From Streptococcus thermophilus (GTDB lineage Bacteria > Bacillota > Bacilli > Lactobacillales > Streptococcaceae): a stretch of DNA of 64,000 nt. This document shows positions 1 to 8,739 of this stretch, in pieces. The position numbers and the translations under genes are program-made. Position 1 is the stretch's first letter. Each line of letters opens with the position of its first letter. The notes under the pieces are model-generated. The model ran no database searches. It was not told the origin of the DNA and saw only the letters and a list, made by a program, of their open reading frames with translations. The stretch is taken from positions 1,798,001-1,862,000 of the forward strand of contig NZ_CP038020.1 in NCBI RefSeq assembly GCF_010120595.1. The letters run 5' to 3'.

Positions 1-274
1 CCATCACCATATCACCAGTTTGCAACCATTTATTCTTTTGTTTTTGATAAAACTCATCATTTATAAAAACTTCTGTATTGTAATTTATTTGCCCATCTTT
101 AATATTATTTGATTCCAGATAAAAATGACCACTTTCAACATAATACGGTGTAGCTGTTCCAACAAATGCATTCCCTATATATTGAAATAGTTCTCTTAAC
201 TTTGTCTCTTCCCACTCACCATCTAATTCAAACTCTTTAAACCGTCTTTTGGGTAGATGTTTACTATTCGTCAT
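1..274 (-). CDS. hsdS: Type I restriction-modification specificity subunit HsdS (N-terminal part)
   Basis: The reading frame starts with ATG overlapping the stop of hsdM by one base (TAATG) and runs off the left edge of the window, so only about 91 residues are seen. It begins MTNSKHLPKRRF, followed by a target-recognition-domain-like stretch (GEWEETKLRELF, then a segment ending LQTGDMVM). This fits HsdS, the subunit that reads the two half-sites of a bipartite DNA target and positions HsdM. Translational coupling to hsdM supports the call. The recognition specificity and completeness cannot be judged here. HsdS genes often recombine, so the part beyond the edge may be variable. Confidence 0.85.
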   Translation of the reverse strand, partial: MTNSKHLPKRRFKEFELDGEWEETKLRELFQYIGNAFVGTATPYYVESGHFYLESNNIKDGQINYNTEVFINDEFYQKQKNKWLQTGDMVM

Positions 275-2838
275 TAAAGCACCACCAATTCCTTCATCAT
301 TGCTTCCAGTTCTTTTTCCAGTTTAGAGATTTCATCATCTAGACTATCTAATGTTTCAGAGTAACGTTTGTTCAATTCGTCTATCACTGCAATCTCAGAC
401 TTAAGAGAGGATTCTACTAAGTCCTCCACTTTTTCGATAACTGAACCAAACCATTTTTTGTAAAGGAGTTGATCTACTTCTTCATCAGTCAATTGAAGAA
501 TGCGATCGGCCACTACTTCTTTCAACTCTTGCTCTTTGGTCTTAATCTTTTTATTGACAGCTGATTTTTCTTTGGTCAAGTCATCGACTTTCTTTAGAAG
601 GTCATACTCAAGAGACCCTTTTTCAGCCTCTTTCAAACTATCTTTAATCGACTTGCCTTCAAAACTGTCTTGGGCTTCACCCTCTTCATTCTTTTTAAGA
701 GAGTCAAAGAGTGCATTGTACTCATCACTATCTTCTACCTTAGCATTTTCTACAAGCTCACTCATTTCGCTTTCAATTTCAACAATACGTGATTTGAAAG
801 CCTCAATTTCAGCTAACTCTTTGGCATAAAACTCACTAGCAATAAGACTATTTGGAACAACAACCCCATTCCAACCGTCTTGAACTGGTTCTTTTTTCTT
901 CCCTTTTTTGACCATATTAGGCTCACGTGTTCGACCAGCTTGGTAAAATCCTAACTGTTCAATAAACTCTGAGTCATGTTCAAGACTATTAGTCCAAATC
1001 TCAGCAATCATCTGATAGCCGTCATAACTGTCAAGTTGTTCAAAGGCTGATAGCTGATGTTTGATATCCGCTAACATGGCTTCTTTAACCTGTCTAGAGC
1101 TACGTTCCTTACCAAGCTCATGCAACTGGGTCCAATAGGTATTCAGATAAGCTTCAACTGTTTCTTTCACTTGTGTCATTGTCTCTTGAACGACAGTGCT
1201 AGATAACACCTCATCTGAAAATGCATCAATCGTTTTGTTTAAAGCCAAATAGCCAGGACGCTTTTCAGTGAAGGCTTGTTCTAAAACATCTGGTACTAAT
1301 TGATTGAGAATCTTCAAGTTCTCAATATTCGCTTTTGGAATACCTCCGTATAAGTGGGCATCAACATCGTGAGCAATCTCATTGTCTATAGCTGTCACGT
1401 AGCGAGGAATGTTCATATTAAACTCATTGCTGATGAGTTCCTTTCGACTCGCTAAATGACTATATCCTTCTTCTTCTGTACGATTACTGTATGTATCTAC
1501 AATCTTAGCAATATCTTTTTCTTGAAGGACATTTTGCTTCCCTACTTTAATAAAGCTATGCGAAGCATCAATAAAGAGAACAGGCTCATTCAAGTCACGA
1601 TTTTTCTTCAAAATGATGATACATACTGGAATCCCTGTATTAGAGAATAGATTGCTTGGTAGACCAATAACGGTATCAATCTGATTCTTTTCAATGAGCT
1701 TCTGACGAATCTCGCCTTCTGCACCTCCACGGAAAAGCACCCCATGAGGTAACACAATAGCCATTGTACCAGTAGTTGATAGGTGATAAAGCCCATGAAG
1801 TAGGAAGGCAAAATCCCCTTTTGAATCTGGAGGTAGTACACTTACAATTTCAAAGCGTGGGTCTGAAGCTTTTAAGCCAACACGGTTCCAATTCTTAATC
1901 GAATAAGGTGGGTTCATAACAACCGCATCGAACTGTACACCTTCATCTGGACGCTCAGGATCTTCTGGCCAGTCTTGTGCAAGGGTATCACCGTTTTTAA
2001 TGCTCATTTTCTCAGGACGTACACCATGAAGTAAGAGGTTCATACGTGTCAAGTTGTAAGTCGCTGTATTTTTTTCTTGTCCGTAATAGCTAAGAACCTT
2101 CTGCTGCTCTTCAGATAGATGTTTTTTTACAGTCAAAAGAAGTGAGCCTGAACCAACGGTTGGGTCATAGATAGAGGTTAGAGACTTATTTGTCGCAACT
2201 ATCTGAGCCATGACTTCACTAACCTGGTGAGGAGTGTAAAATTCGCCAGCCTTTTTCCCAGACTCCATAGCGAACTGCCCAATCAAGTACTCATAGGCAT
2301 CCCCTAAAATATCACTCTTTTGGAGAGCAACCATGTCCAAGTCTTCAAATAGACGAATAAGTGCCTGGATGTTCTTGCTTCGTGTATTCAAGTCACTACC
2401 AAGAGCTGTATCAGACAAATCCAAAGTTGAGCTTGAGAAAAGACCATTAAAATCATCTGTCTCGTCTGTTGAAACGACACTACGTTCAAATTCGCCTAGA
2501 CTTTCAGTAACCGTCTGAACTTCAAACTGTCCTGTATTCATGTCATTTAGCCATTTTTGATACAAGTACTTAGGTTTGACTACATATCCTAAATTATCAC
2601 TGATCATCTTCTCAAGATCTTTTTCGTATAACTCGTGTGCCTTTTGATATTCCTCAAACACGTCCACATCAGTAGAAAGCCCTGATAGTTCCGCAAAGGT
2701 CTTGAGTGTTTTGTCACTCAGAAATTTATAGAACATGAGTCCTAACATGTAGTCCTTGTAACGGCTAGCGTCCATTGAACCACGAAGCTCGGTAGCTCCA
2801 TTCCACAGACGTGCTTTGATTTCTTCTGACGTAATCAT
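274..2838 (-). CDS. hsdM: Type I restriction-modification DNA methyltransferase subunit HsdM
   Basis: This is an 854-residue N6-adenine methyltransferase of a type I system, which modifies DNA in complex with HsdS. The N-terminal helical domain (GSMDASRYKDYMLGLMFYKFLSD) precedes the catalytic fold. Visible motifs are TPHQVSEVMAQIV, the SAM-binding DPTVGSGSLLL (motif I) and the catalytic NPPYS (motif IV). The protein is clearly longer than the roughly 500-residue HsdM norm. The extra C-terminal 300 or so residues are charged and coiled-coil-like, probably for HsdS contact. A GGGAG ribosome site lies just upstream of the ATG. The next gene is hsdS, overlapping by one base. No hsdR is visible in the window. 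Confidence 0.92.
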   Translation of the reverse strand: MITSEEIKARLWNGATELRGSMDASRYKDYMLGLMFYKFLSDKTLKTFAELSGLSTDVDVFEEYQKAHELYEKDLEKMISDNLGYVVKPKYLYQKWLNDMNTGQFEVQTVTESLGEFERSVVSTDETDDFNGLFSSSTLDLSDTALGSDLNTRSKNIQALIRLFEDLDMVALQKSDILGDAYEYLIGQFAMESGKKAGEFYTPHQVSEVMAQIVATNKSLTSIYDPTVGSGSLLLTVKKHLSEEQQKVLSYYGQEKNTATYNLTRMNLLLHGVRPEKMSIKNGDTLAQDWPEDPERPDEGVQFDAVVMNPPYSIKNWNRVGLKASDPRFEIVSVLPPDSKGDFAFLLHGLYHLSTTGTMAIVLPHGVLFRGGAEGEIRQKLIEKNQIDTVIGLPSNLFSNTGIPVCIIILKKNRDLNEPVLFIDASHSFIKVGKQNVLQEKDIAKIVDTYSNRTEEEGYSHLASRKELISNEFNMNIPRYVTAIDNEIAHDVDAHLYGGIPKANIENLKILNQLVPDVLEQAFTEKRPGYLALNKTIDAFSDEVLSSTVVQETMTQVKETVEAYLNTYWTQLHELGKERSSRQVKEAMLADIKHQLSAFEQLDSYDGYQMIAEIWTNSLEHDSEFIEQLGFYQAGRTREPNMVKKGKKKEPVQDGWNGVVVPNSLIASEFYAKELAEIEAFKSRIVEIESEMSELVENAKVEDSDEYNALFDSLKKNEEGEAQDSFEGKSIKDSLKEAEKGSLEYDLLKKVDDLTKEKSAVNKKIKTKEQELKEVVADRILQLTDEEVDQLLYKKWFGSVIEKVEDLVESSLKSEIAVIDELNKRYSETLDSLDDEISKLEKELEAMMKELVVL

Positions 2839-2895
2839 TTGAGTCTCCCTTTACTATTTACCATTTTGTTTGCAAATTGCTATCTCTAAAAATGT

Positions 2896-2970
2896 TGTTA
2901 CCTAGGCTTATGGTAACATTTCCAAGATAATATCCTCTTGATTATACCATGAAAGCAATGAAAACATAAG
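2896..2970 (-). promoter_or_regulatory. Promoter of hsdM with a small palindrome in the leader
   Basis: On the minus strand there is a TATAAT at 2941-2946 preceded by TGG, which makes an extended -10 (TGgTATAAT); the -35 is poor. Downstream, in the leader, TGTTACC (2896-2902) faces GGTAACA (2912-2918) across 9 bases. This could be an operator or just a weak hairpin. The start point is inferred. Confidence 0.5.
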
Positions 2971-2980
2971 GAAGACCTTT

Positions 2981-3049
2981 TCCAATAGAATACAAAAAGG
3001 ACATGAATCTGCTTTAGTCAGAAACATGTCCTTTTTGTATTCTATTGGA
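2981..3049. terminator. Perfect 25-bp inverted repeat, probable bidirectional terminator
   Basis: The arms 2981-3005 and 3025-3049 are perfectly complementary and separated by 19 bases. The core is AAAAAGGACATG facing CATGTCCTTTTT, so an A-tract leads and a T-tract follows in both directions, the usual design of a bidirectional intrinsic terminator. It lies between the hsd promoter and the decayed region to its right. The unusual arm length could also mean a mobile-element end. Confidence 0.6.
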
Positions 3050-3398
3050 ATTCTATCAGTATTTTGTTCTTATGAGAGGCGCCTGTAGCCCATCCTCCGT
3101 TCGCGATCACATCAAAAATATTCTCACCGTCTATATTATTATCAGATTATTAATCATCAAAAATGCTACTTTGATCCAACTGGAAAACAAGCCAAAGGAA
3201 AACGACTTCTGCTTGATAATAAATAAAATTCTTCTGATTCGCTTCTTAATGAGTCCTACTTTTCTCAAGGTTAACATTTGATTTATACTATCATCAAATT
3301 CGGAAAGAAATGCTATCTTGGTGAGCATACCTATATCCTTTTTTGAAAAAGATTCTACACTCTTCATAGACTACTATCAAGACTATTTCGAAAGAAGT
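3050..3398. other. AT-rich stretch without a recognisable gene
   Basis: No convincing gene. On the minus strand a short readable tail (about 25 codons, ending ...NKILIEFQ stop inside the right arm of the neighbouring inverted repeat) looks like the C-terminal end of some protein, but an in-frame stop lies just upstream. A 78-codon minus-strand frame at 3131-3367 has low-complexity, AT-driven composition. I treat the whole as degenerate DNA. Confidence 0.4.
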
Positions 3399-3606
3399 CT
3401 AGATAGAAGCACGAACTTGTCCAATAGCCAGTGAACCGTCCTGTTTAAAGTACATCCACTGGTCATCACCTACTTGGAGGTAGCGACCGTTAGCGAGAAT
3501 ACCTGATTATGGCTCATAGTAATATTTAATGCCATTTTTTCGATACTTTCCCTCTTAGATTGGCTACCATCTTCCTTGAAGTAATAGAGGTAACCATCAA
3601 TGCATT
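3399..3606 (-). pseudogene. Remnant of glucan-binding (cell-wall-binding) repeats
   Basis: The minus strand reads as two aromatic, glycine-rich repeats typical of glucan/choline-binding modules: DGYLYYFKEDGSQSKR, then after a one-base frame slip GKYRKNGIKYYYEP, an in-frame TAA, and LQVGDDQWMYFKQDGSLAIGQ ending at TAG. Such repeats form the C-terminus of streptococcal glucosyltransferases and surface proteins. Only about 60 codons remain, with one frameshift and one nonsense codon, so no product is expected. The segment is directly fused to the secY2 remnant on its upstream side, which suggests a deletion joined two unrelated genes. Confidence 0.75.
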
Positions 3607-3835
3607 GACATCCAGGGTGACAAGCCTACTGAAAAAAGAGACATAGAACTGAGGTTCACACCCATCATGGCACTAGAGAAACCCAAGGAACCCATGGATC
3701 CCCCAAAGATATTTGTATTTTTCAAATCCACAAATGGTAGAACCAAGCGATTTCCTAAACAATAAATAAAGAGGAAAAAGATGGTCCATAACACACATTT
3801 GGTGATTATCGATTGACTAATTTTTTTACTGTTAC
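3607..3835 (-). pseudogene. secY2: Accessory Sec translocase SecY2, N-terminal fragment
   Basis: The minus strand reads [20 protein letters not shown] followed by [17 protein letters not shown], then [15 protein letters not shown] and [12 protein letters not shown]. This matches the start of SecY-type channels (first membrane helix, LPFVD, plug region, [11 protein letters not shown]), in the diverged form of the accessory SecY2 used for serine-rich-repeat glycoproteins. It breaks off after SPWMSM and runs into glucan-binding repeats. No ATG is seen at the expected start. The glycosyltransferase immediately upstream in the same direction fits the gene order of serine-rich-repeat loci. The family call is inference from motifs. 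Confidence 0.7.
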
Positions 3836-3924
3836 TCCTATTTCCTGCCCTATAGACAGGCTGATGTTATGTCGTTAGAAATGAGACATAAACTAAATTG
3901 CAGCCCACTTATCCAAATAATGGA

Positions 3925-6018
3925 TTACAGACTCTTCTTACGCATCTGGCGAATGGTCTCAGCCATCTCCTTCCAACGATCTCTTGAGTAGGTTTGCTGA
4001 TTATGTTTGGTTGACTTGAGGTCCTCAAATCCTAAGATTGGTTTGTTTTCAAACCTAAAGGCATCAAGAATTTCCACTACTTTTCTACCTGGATTAATAT
4101 CCAAAAGCAAGTCACTAGTACGCACCAATTCCAAATCTAGCCCATTTAAACCTGCAATGGCTGAGTAAACTGTCACATTTGGATAGGTAATCAATTGGGC
4201 CAATTTGTCTGTCACATGCTGGCGTGAGGCAATTTTAAACTGTACCTTAGGAAGAGCCAAGATAAGGTCCGTCAAATGAGGGATTTCTGAAATGTTGGTG
4301 TAGACCAAACAAGTAAATGGACGGCCCTTAGGATAAATCATGTCCTCTGAAAGTGGCAATAAAGCGGCATTTTCGGCAACCCCTGACCAATCCATTTGAG
4401 CATAGAACCACCAGACCTCGCGATAAGCTTGGCAAGCCAAAGGTAACCAGGGCTTACGGTGTGAAGTATAGTGTAAAACCTTAGGATAGTCTTGACCATT
4501 TGGCAAATGGTAACCAGATAGACTAGACTTGGTCACAGCGTAGTTGTTGTCAAAGGACAACGTCAACCAGTTGTTACAAAAAACCATATTAAGAATTGAC
4601 TGCTCCGCAAATGGTACCTTATCATGCCATTCGCTAGTCATGTCAATTAAGTGACGTCTCATGTTGTACTGCTTCCAATAAGCCGTATCAATCACCATGA
4701 AGCCTGCATCAAACATTGCCTGACGATCCTGACCTTGAACAGCATAGTCACGTACAGCAGCCAAAGGACGGCCTTGCAAATCAAGGGTAAAGAGGTCTTC
4801 CAGAGAACCGGTAACCACCATGTCACTGTCCAAATAAAGAGCTCGTTCCTCAGACACAAAGTCCGCCACAAAATAGCGAAGATAGCTTGCATAGTTGCTA
4901 TTAGTCTTGAATTGCTTGATATGACTACTATCCACACGACAGTTAATCACTTCACTACCAAAGGCAGCCAAATGACGGTTTAGTCCTCTAAACCACTCTT
5001 GAGAGAAATCATCGTTAATCAAGTAAAAACGAATGTTACGATGATGGAAAACGATGGATTTGATAGTCGTAAGCACTTGGTCAACATAAGTATAGTTAGC
5101 CGCAAGAACAATAGCACGCTTTTTAGTCTCATAACGTTGAGGAGCTAAACTCAAGACCTGGAATTTCTCCTGAATGGAGCGGTAAGCATCAGAATCCCTG
5201 AGACCTTGCTCCTCCACATTTTTCAAGCAAGCCTCTAGCATCTGACGGTAGGTGACCATGTATTTCTCCAAAGGGAAACCATGACTAGCAACAATAGCCA
5301 AGCGTTCTTCCATGGCATAAACCAAGGTCATCATCCAGTCTTGCATCCAAGTCGCTGATGGCATCTCTGGACTCTCACGATATACATAAAGTCCCTTGTT
5401 GAGATAAACCGTACGCTCACTCATGAGATAGGCTTTAAGGTTGAAAAAACCATCCTCTCCTGCATGCTCTTTCGGGAAAAGCAAGTCATTAAACAAGGAA
5501 CGTTTGTAGAGTTTCCCAGTGGCTGAGATCAGAGCAATATTGATGTTATTGGTTTCTTCAAAGAGTCCATCAATAATCTGAGCTGGTGAATAAACCTGCT
5601 CATAATAATCTTCATCCTTGATATAAAAATAAAAGAGATCTTCCGATTCCTTATAGACACTGTAATTGGCTACTGCGATATCCGCCTTATGAGCCTGAAG
5701 CGTCTTATAAAGTTCCTCCAGATAGGTTGGCTCTACCCAATCCTCAGCATCCACATAGGTGACGTAAGTTCCCTTAGCCTGACGAATACCAATATGGCGA
5801 GCATCTGAAAGCCCTCCATTATCTTTTTTAAAATAGAGGATGCGAGAATCCCTAGCGGCATAACTACGGCAAATGGCATCACTATTGTCTGTTGATCCAT
5901 AATTGATAAGGATGATTTCAAGATTTTGATAGGTCTGACTCAAGACACTGTCTAGACAGGTCTGGAGTTGATTTTCTACATTGTAAACGGGAATAATTAC
6001 GGAAATTTTTTCTGTCAT
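3925..6018 (-). CDS. Two-domain glycosyltransferase (GT2 plus GT8), serine-rich-repeat locus type
   Basis: A 697-residue protein. Residues about 1-240 are a GT2 (GT-A) domain opening with KISVIIPVYNVENQLQTCLD. Residues about 305-560 are a GT8-like domain (RAIVLAANYTYVDQVLTTIK, ALYLDSDMVVTGSLEDLF with its DxD). A C-terminal domain of about 120 residues (FTCLVYTNISEIPHLTDLIL) resembles the tail of Gly/Gtf-type glycosyltransferases that decorate streptococcal serine-rich adhesins. The GT2 domain departs from consensus: NYGSTDNS where DDGSTDNS is usual, and VDAEDW where VDSDDW is usual, so this domain may be inactive while GT8 keeps its motif. Next in the same direction is a secY2 stub; no adhesin or other accessory Sec gene remains here. 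Confidence 0.8.
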   Translation of the reverse strand: MTEKISVIIPVYNVENQLQTCLDSVLSQTYQNLEIILINYGSTDNSDAICRSYAARDSRILYFKKDNGGLSDARHIGIRQAKGTYVTYVDAEDWVEPTYLEELYKTLQAHKADIAVANYSVYKESEDLFYFYIKDEDYYEQVYSPAQIIDGLFEETNNINIALISATGKLYKRSLFNDLLFPKEHAGEDGFFNLKAYLMSERTVYLNKGLYVYRESPEMPSATWMQDWMMTLVYAMEERLAIVASHGFPLEKYMVTYRQMLEACLKNVEEQGLRDSDAYRSIQEKFQVLSLAPQRYETKKRAIVLAANYTYVDQVLTTIKSIVFHHRNIRFYLINDDFSQEWFRGLNRHLAAFGSEVINCRVDSSHIKQFKTNSNYASYLRYFVADFVSEERALYLDSDMVVTGSLEDLFTLDLQGRPLAAVRDYAVQGQDRQAMFDAGFMVIDTAYWKQYNMRRHLIDMTSEWHDKVPFAEQSILNMVFCNNWLTLSFDNNYAVTKSSLSGYHLPNGQDYPKVLHYTSHRKPWLPLACQAYREVWWFYAQMDWSGVAENAALLPLSEDMIYPKGRPFTCLVYTNISEIPHLTDLILALPKVQFKIASRQHVTDKLAQLITYPNVTVYSAIAGLNGLDLELVRTSDLLLDINPGRKVVEILDAFRFENKPILGFEDLKSTKHNQQTYSRDRWKEMAETIRQMRKKSL

Positions 6019-6195
6019 TTTTTATTTCCTATTTTTTCTAGCTAGTACATTTTTTATTTTCCTGTCTCAAACTTTCATAAGATAGCAAGGAACAGTCTAA
6101 GAATCTGATAAGTATTTTACGGTCCCAAGATATAAGGGCCGGAAACACATTCTATACACTTTTTCCTTGATTTTATCGAGACCTAACCATGTTAA

Positions 6196-6224
6196 ATTAT
6201 AACATAGTATCACTTAGTTTTCTA
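6196..6224 (-). promoter_or_regulatory. Promoter of the glycosyltransferase gene
   Basis: On the minus strand there is an extended -10 (TGtTATAAT, hexamer at 6196-6201) with a weak -35 (TAGAAA at 6219-6224) 17 bases upstream. The leader would be about 170 bases long, and contains a GC-rich imperfect hairpin near 6121-6145. Confidence 0.5.
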
Positions 6225-6670
6225 ATAGATTAGCTTTTTTATGAGAGGTTTTTTTCAAACTAATTTCCTTTTATTTTCAGAAAAAAACTGATAGTTAGGA
6301 AGATTGAAATAAGTGGATAGAAAAAGAGATAGCTCAGATGTGAAACTATCTCTTTCTTCCTAAACTTATATTTTCAAATTCCAAAATCGAATAAATTTAA
6401 CCATATTTCAAATCAAAAAATACAGTCTTTCTTATACTGTTAAAGCGATACAAAATAGACTTGCCTACTCACCATTTGCTAAATATAGATATTACATAAT
6501 TTTCCTTTGTCTAATTTTACTAAATTTCGTAATTTTTTATTTTACTCTTCTTTCATTATTTCTGAGTGATATAATAAGAATGAGTGTTATAAGCGTATAA
6601 TGCTTGTAATTGAAGTAAAATCAAAACTACTTATTTCTAGGAGAAAAAAATAGCTTATATTTTTTATAGT
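6225..6670. other. AT-rich intergenic region with one hairpin
   Basis: No gene seen. The only structure is AAAGAGATAG (6323-6332) facing CTATCTCTTT (6346-6355) across 13 bases, a weak intrinsic terminator usable in either direction. The rest is AT-rich sequence up to the IS981 end. Confidence 0.5.
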
Positions 6671-6730
6671 GGTGATGTTATCCTTAAATCTTAGAGTCAC
6701 TATTGTATAATTTAGACAAAGGACAAAAAC

Positions 6731-6991
6731 ATGAAAAAACGCTACTCAAAAGAATTTAAAGAAACCCTTATCGCCTTCTATCATTCTGGTCAATCCGTCA
6801 CCCAACTGTCTAAAGAATACGACGTGGCCCCTGCAACAATTTATAAATGGATAGACCTCTGCTCTAAATCTAATGAAAGCTCCGTCTCTAAAGCTGATTT
6901 TCTAGAATTAAAAAGACAACTGGCTAAAGTTAAGGAAGAACGAGACATCTTAAAAAAAGTATTGACCATATTCGCCGAGAAAAAGAAGTGA
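6731..6991 (+). CDS. IS981-like transposase OrfA
   Basis: An 86-residue helix-turn-helix protein (MKKRYSKEFKETLIAFYHSG, then SVTQLSKEYDVAPATIYKWI) with a C-terminal leucine-zipper-like stretch (ELKRQLAKVKEERDILKKVL). This is the DNA-binding OrfA of IS3-family elements, which normally forms the active OrfAB by programmed -1 frameshifting near its end. The same protein is encoded at 47297-47557. With orfB truncated here it cannot support transposition alone. Confidence 0.9.
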   Translation: MKKRYSKEFKETLIAFYHSGQSVTQLSKEYDVAPATIYKWIDLCSKSNESSVSKADFLELKRQLAKVKEERDILKKVLTIFAEKKK

Positions 6992-7133
6992 GTGCTGCGG
7001 ATATGACTCAAACCATACAAACTTTAGCACTCAATGTCAGACTAAGCTGTCAACTCCTTGATGTTCCTGAATCAAGTTATTATGAACGGATTAACCGACA
7101 TCCATCTAAAACTCAATTAAGGAGACAATACCT
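6988..7133 (+). pseudogene. IS981-like transposase OrfB, 5' fragment
   Basis: Starts at a GTG overlapping the orfA stop and reads SAADMTQTIQTLALNVRLSC and the SSYYERINRHPSKTQLRRQY helix typical of IS3-family OrfB N-termini. It is interrupted at 7134 by the IS861-like end, after which the frame runs into a stop within 16 codons. The DDE catalytic core is absent. Confidence 0.85.
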
Positions 7134-7178
7134 TGAAAAGGCAATACTTTTCTGTGCAAAATTTATAAAGTGTTTTTG

Positions 7179-7993
7179 TTAAACGATTGCTCTTTTAGTC
7201 ATGGGTGTTTGGTAATTAAGTGTGCTGTGGATGCGATGGTGATTCCACCAGTGGACATAATCCTTAGTTTTAAGGGTTAATTTTTCCAGAGAGCGGAAGT
7301 TTTCTTGGTTGATAAACTCCAGTTTGAAGGAGCGATAGGTACTCTCAGCTACCGCATTGTCATAAGGACAACCCGCTTGACTCAGCAAACGTGTGATGCC
7401 AAAGGCTTTTAACATCTCATCAATCAAGGCATTATCAAACTCCTTACCACGATCAGAATGGAAGAGTTTGACCTTGGTCAGAGAGCGTAGGGAATGCTTT
7501 GAATGGCTTCTTTGACCAAGTCAGCAGTCTTGTGCCAACCAAAAGATAGGCCAATAATTTCACGGTTGAAGAGGTCAATGATAAAGCAAACGTAAGCCCA
7601 ACGATTGGCAACACGAACATAGGTTAAGTCCGTCACAAGGTTTTCCAATGGTTTTTTGGTTAAACTGTCTCTCTAAGAAATTCGGAACTGGTGCTTCATT
7701 CTTCCCTTTAGAATGCGGTTTGAAGGTAGCCTTCTGGTAAACAGAAACCCAATTCAATCTCTTCATGATGCGACGAGTCCGACGGCGAGACAAGGTAATC
7801 CCTTGTGCTTCCAGACATTTCTTAATCTTCCTAGCGCCGTATCTGGACTTACTGTCAAGAAAAATGCGCTTCACCATTTCCTAAAGTTGTACCTCAGATA
7901 CTGGCACTACAGCTTTGTAGTAATAGCTAGAGCGAGGAATCTTCAACCAACGACACATGGCTGAAATGCTGTATTTATCCTTGTTAGCAGTGA
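7179..7993 (-). pseudogene. IS861-like transposase OrfB, broken (copy A)
   Basis: Readable as IS3-family OrfB: AMCRWLKIPRSSYYYKAVVP, a nonsense TAG, then KRIFLDSKSRYGARKIKKCL, a frame slip near 7640 unique to this copy, a further frameshift near 7495 shared with copy B, and a C-terminal part with CPYDNAVAESTYRSFK containing the catalytic Glu. With three lesions the enzyme cannot be made. Confidence 0.85.
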
Positions 7994-8284
7994 TTATTTC
8001 CCTTTTCGTGCCATAATCACTGCCGATTGCTTTAGAATGTCTAATTGCATTTCGAGCTCTTTATTTCGTTTTCTGAGTTCTATCAACTCACGTTGTTCAC
8101 CTGTCAGATTATCGACAGTTTTAAAGGAACCAGTTATTCTTGCTTGTTTAACCCACTTATCGAAGGTTGAGGGTGTTAAATCATATTCTTTGATCAGTTC
8201 ACTGCGTTTTCTACCTACATTGTGCAAGTCAACGATTTGTTGTTTGAAGTCATCTGTGAAGTAACGGCGAATTTTTCTAGACAT
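7994..8284 (-). CDS. IS861-like transposase OrfA (copy A)
   Basis: A 96-residue helix-turn-helix protein from MSRKIRRYFTDDFKQQIVDL, with SELIKEYDLTPSTFDKWVKQ and a C-terminal coiled coil (ELIELRKRNKELEMQLDILK). The MSRK start is preferred over the upstream in-frame ATG because it matches the copy B frame and family proteins, and it has GGAG upstream. It differs from copy B at one residue (HNVGRK versus HNAGRK). Confidence 0.9.
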   Translation of the reverse strand: MSRKIRRYFTDDFKQQIVDLHNVGRKRSELIKEYDLTPSTFDKWVKQARITGSFKTVDNLTGEQRELIELRKRNKELEMQLDILKQSAVIMARKGK

Positions 8285-8346
8285 ATCTGTTCTCCTCTTT
8301 TCTTTAGTGTAGAACACTTTATAAATTCTGTCTAGTTTAATGTAAC

Positions 8347-8610
8347 CTATTCATTTTTTAGTTCGACCGTCAGATTTTCGTCTAAGGGCTTATCTTTACT
8401 ACTAAGTAGTTTCTTAGACACTTTAATTGTTTCCTCTAAGCTACTGTTTTCTTTTTGAATTCTGGCTGTCACTTCATTAAATGACTTTACCGCTTTTTGA
8501 TGTGGTGAAATTACAAGTAGATAGTACCCTATACCAAAACATAATAGTACGATAAGAGAAATTATGGCTTTTTTCTTTGAATCAATTTTTTTCATAAAAT
8601 CAGATTTCAT
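8347..8610 (-). pseudogene. N-terminal half of a membrane-anchored hypothetical protein, cut by IS copy A
   Basis: About 87 codons: a basic start (MKSDFMKKIDSKKKA), one membrane helix (IISLIVLLCFGIGYYLLVIS, residues about 15-34) and an extracellular helical part (SFNEVTARIQKENSSLEETI). The frame ends (LKNE stop) exactly as it enters the IS861-like end, so the natural C-terminus is lost. A candidate 3' half sits at the left edge of IS copy B (11980-12180) in the same orientation. No known function. Confidence 0.65.
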
Positions 8611-8739
8611 TTTTAATCTCCAAAAATCAAGTCTTCAGGTCCCCAAATAGCTATCAGGGATTTACTATTAATTATTCTGTTTTATTATACTTAAATGTTC
8701 TAATATTTTAAAGTAGTCTTTTGATTATTATTCAAGAAA

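Larger units (their letters stand above)
6671..7133 (+). mobile_element. IS981-like element (IS3 family), copy 1, truncated
   Basis: The sequence from GGTGATGTTA onward is shared with the larger minus-strand copy ending near 47617. It contains an intact orfA and only the first ~48 codons of orfB, cut off where the IS861-like element begins. The missing orfB remainder is not found on the far side of that element, so this is not a simple nested insertion; a rearrangement between IS copies removed it. The IS981 name rests on my memory of the Lactococcus element's OrfA. Confidence 0.75.
7134..8353 (-). mobile_element. IS861-like insertion sequence (IS3 family, IS150 group), copy A
   Basis: About 1220 bp, nearly identical to copy B at 12181-13394. 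The ends TGAAAAGG and (reverse strand) TGAATAGG form the inverted repeat. It has an intact orfA and a broken orfB. It differs from copy B by an indel in an orfB T-run and by an 8-bp difference near the right end. No target duplication flanks it, which fits recombination between copies rather than clean insertion. The IS861 name is from remembered similarity of OrfA. Confidence 0.8.

Noticed and set aside
3131..3367. 78-codon minus-strand frame
   Set aside because: Low-complexity AT-driven composition without ribosome site or family resemblance.
4651..4983. Plus-strand open frame inside the glycosyltransferase gene
   Set aside because: Shadow of a long conserved minus-strand gene; no ribosome site.
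7134..8353. IS copy A as a simple nested insertion into IS981 copy 1
   Set aside because: The remainder of IS981 orfB is not on the other side, and no target duplication is present.
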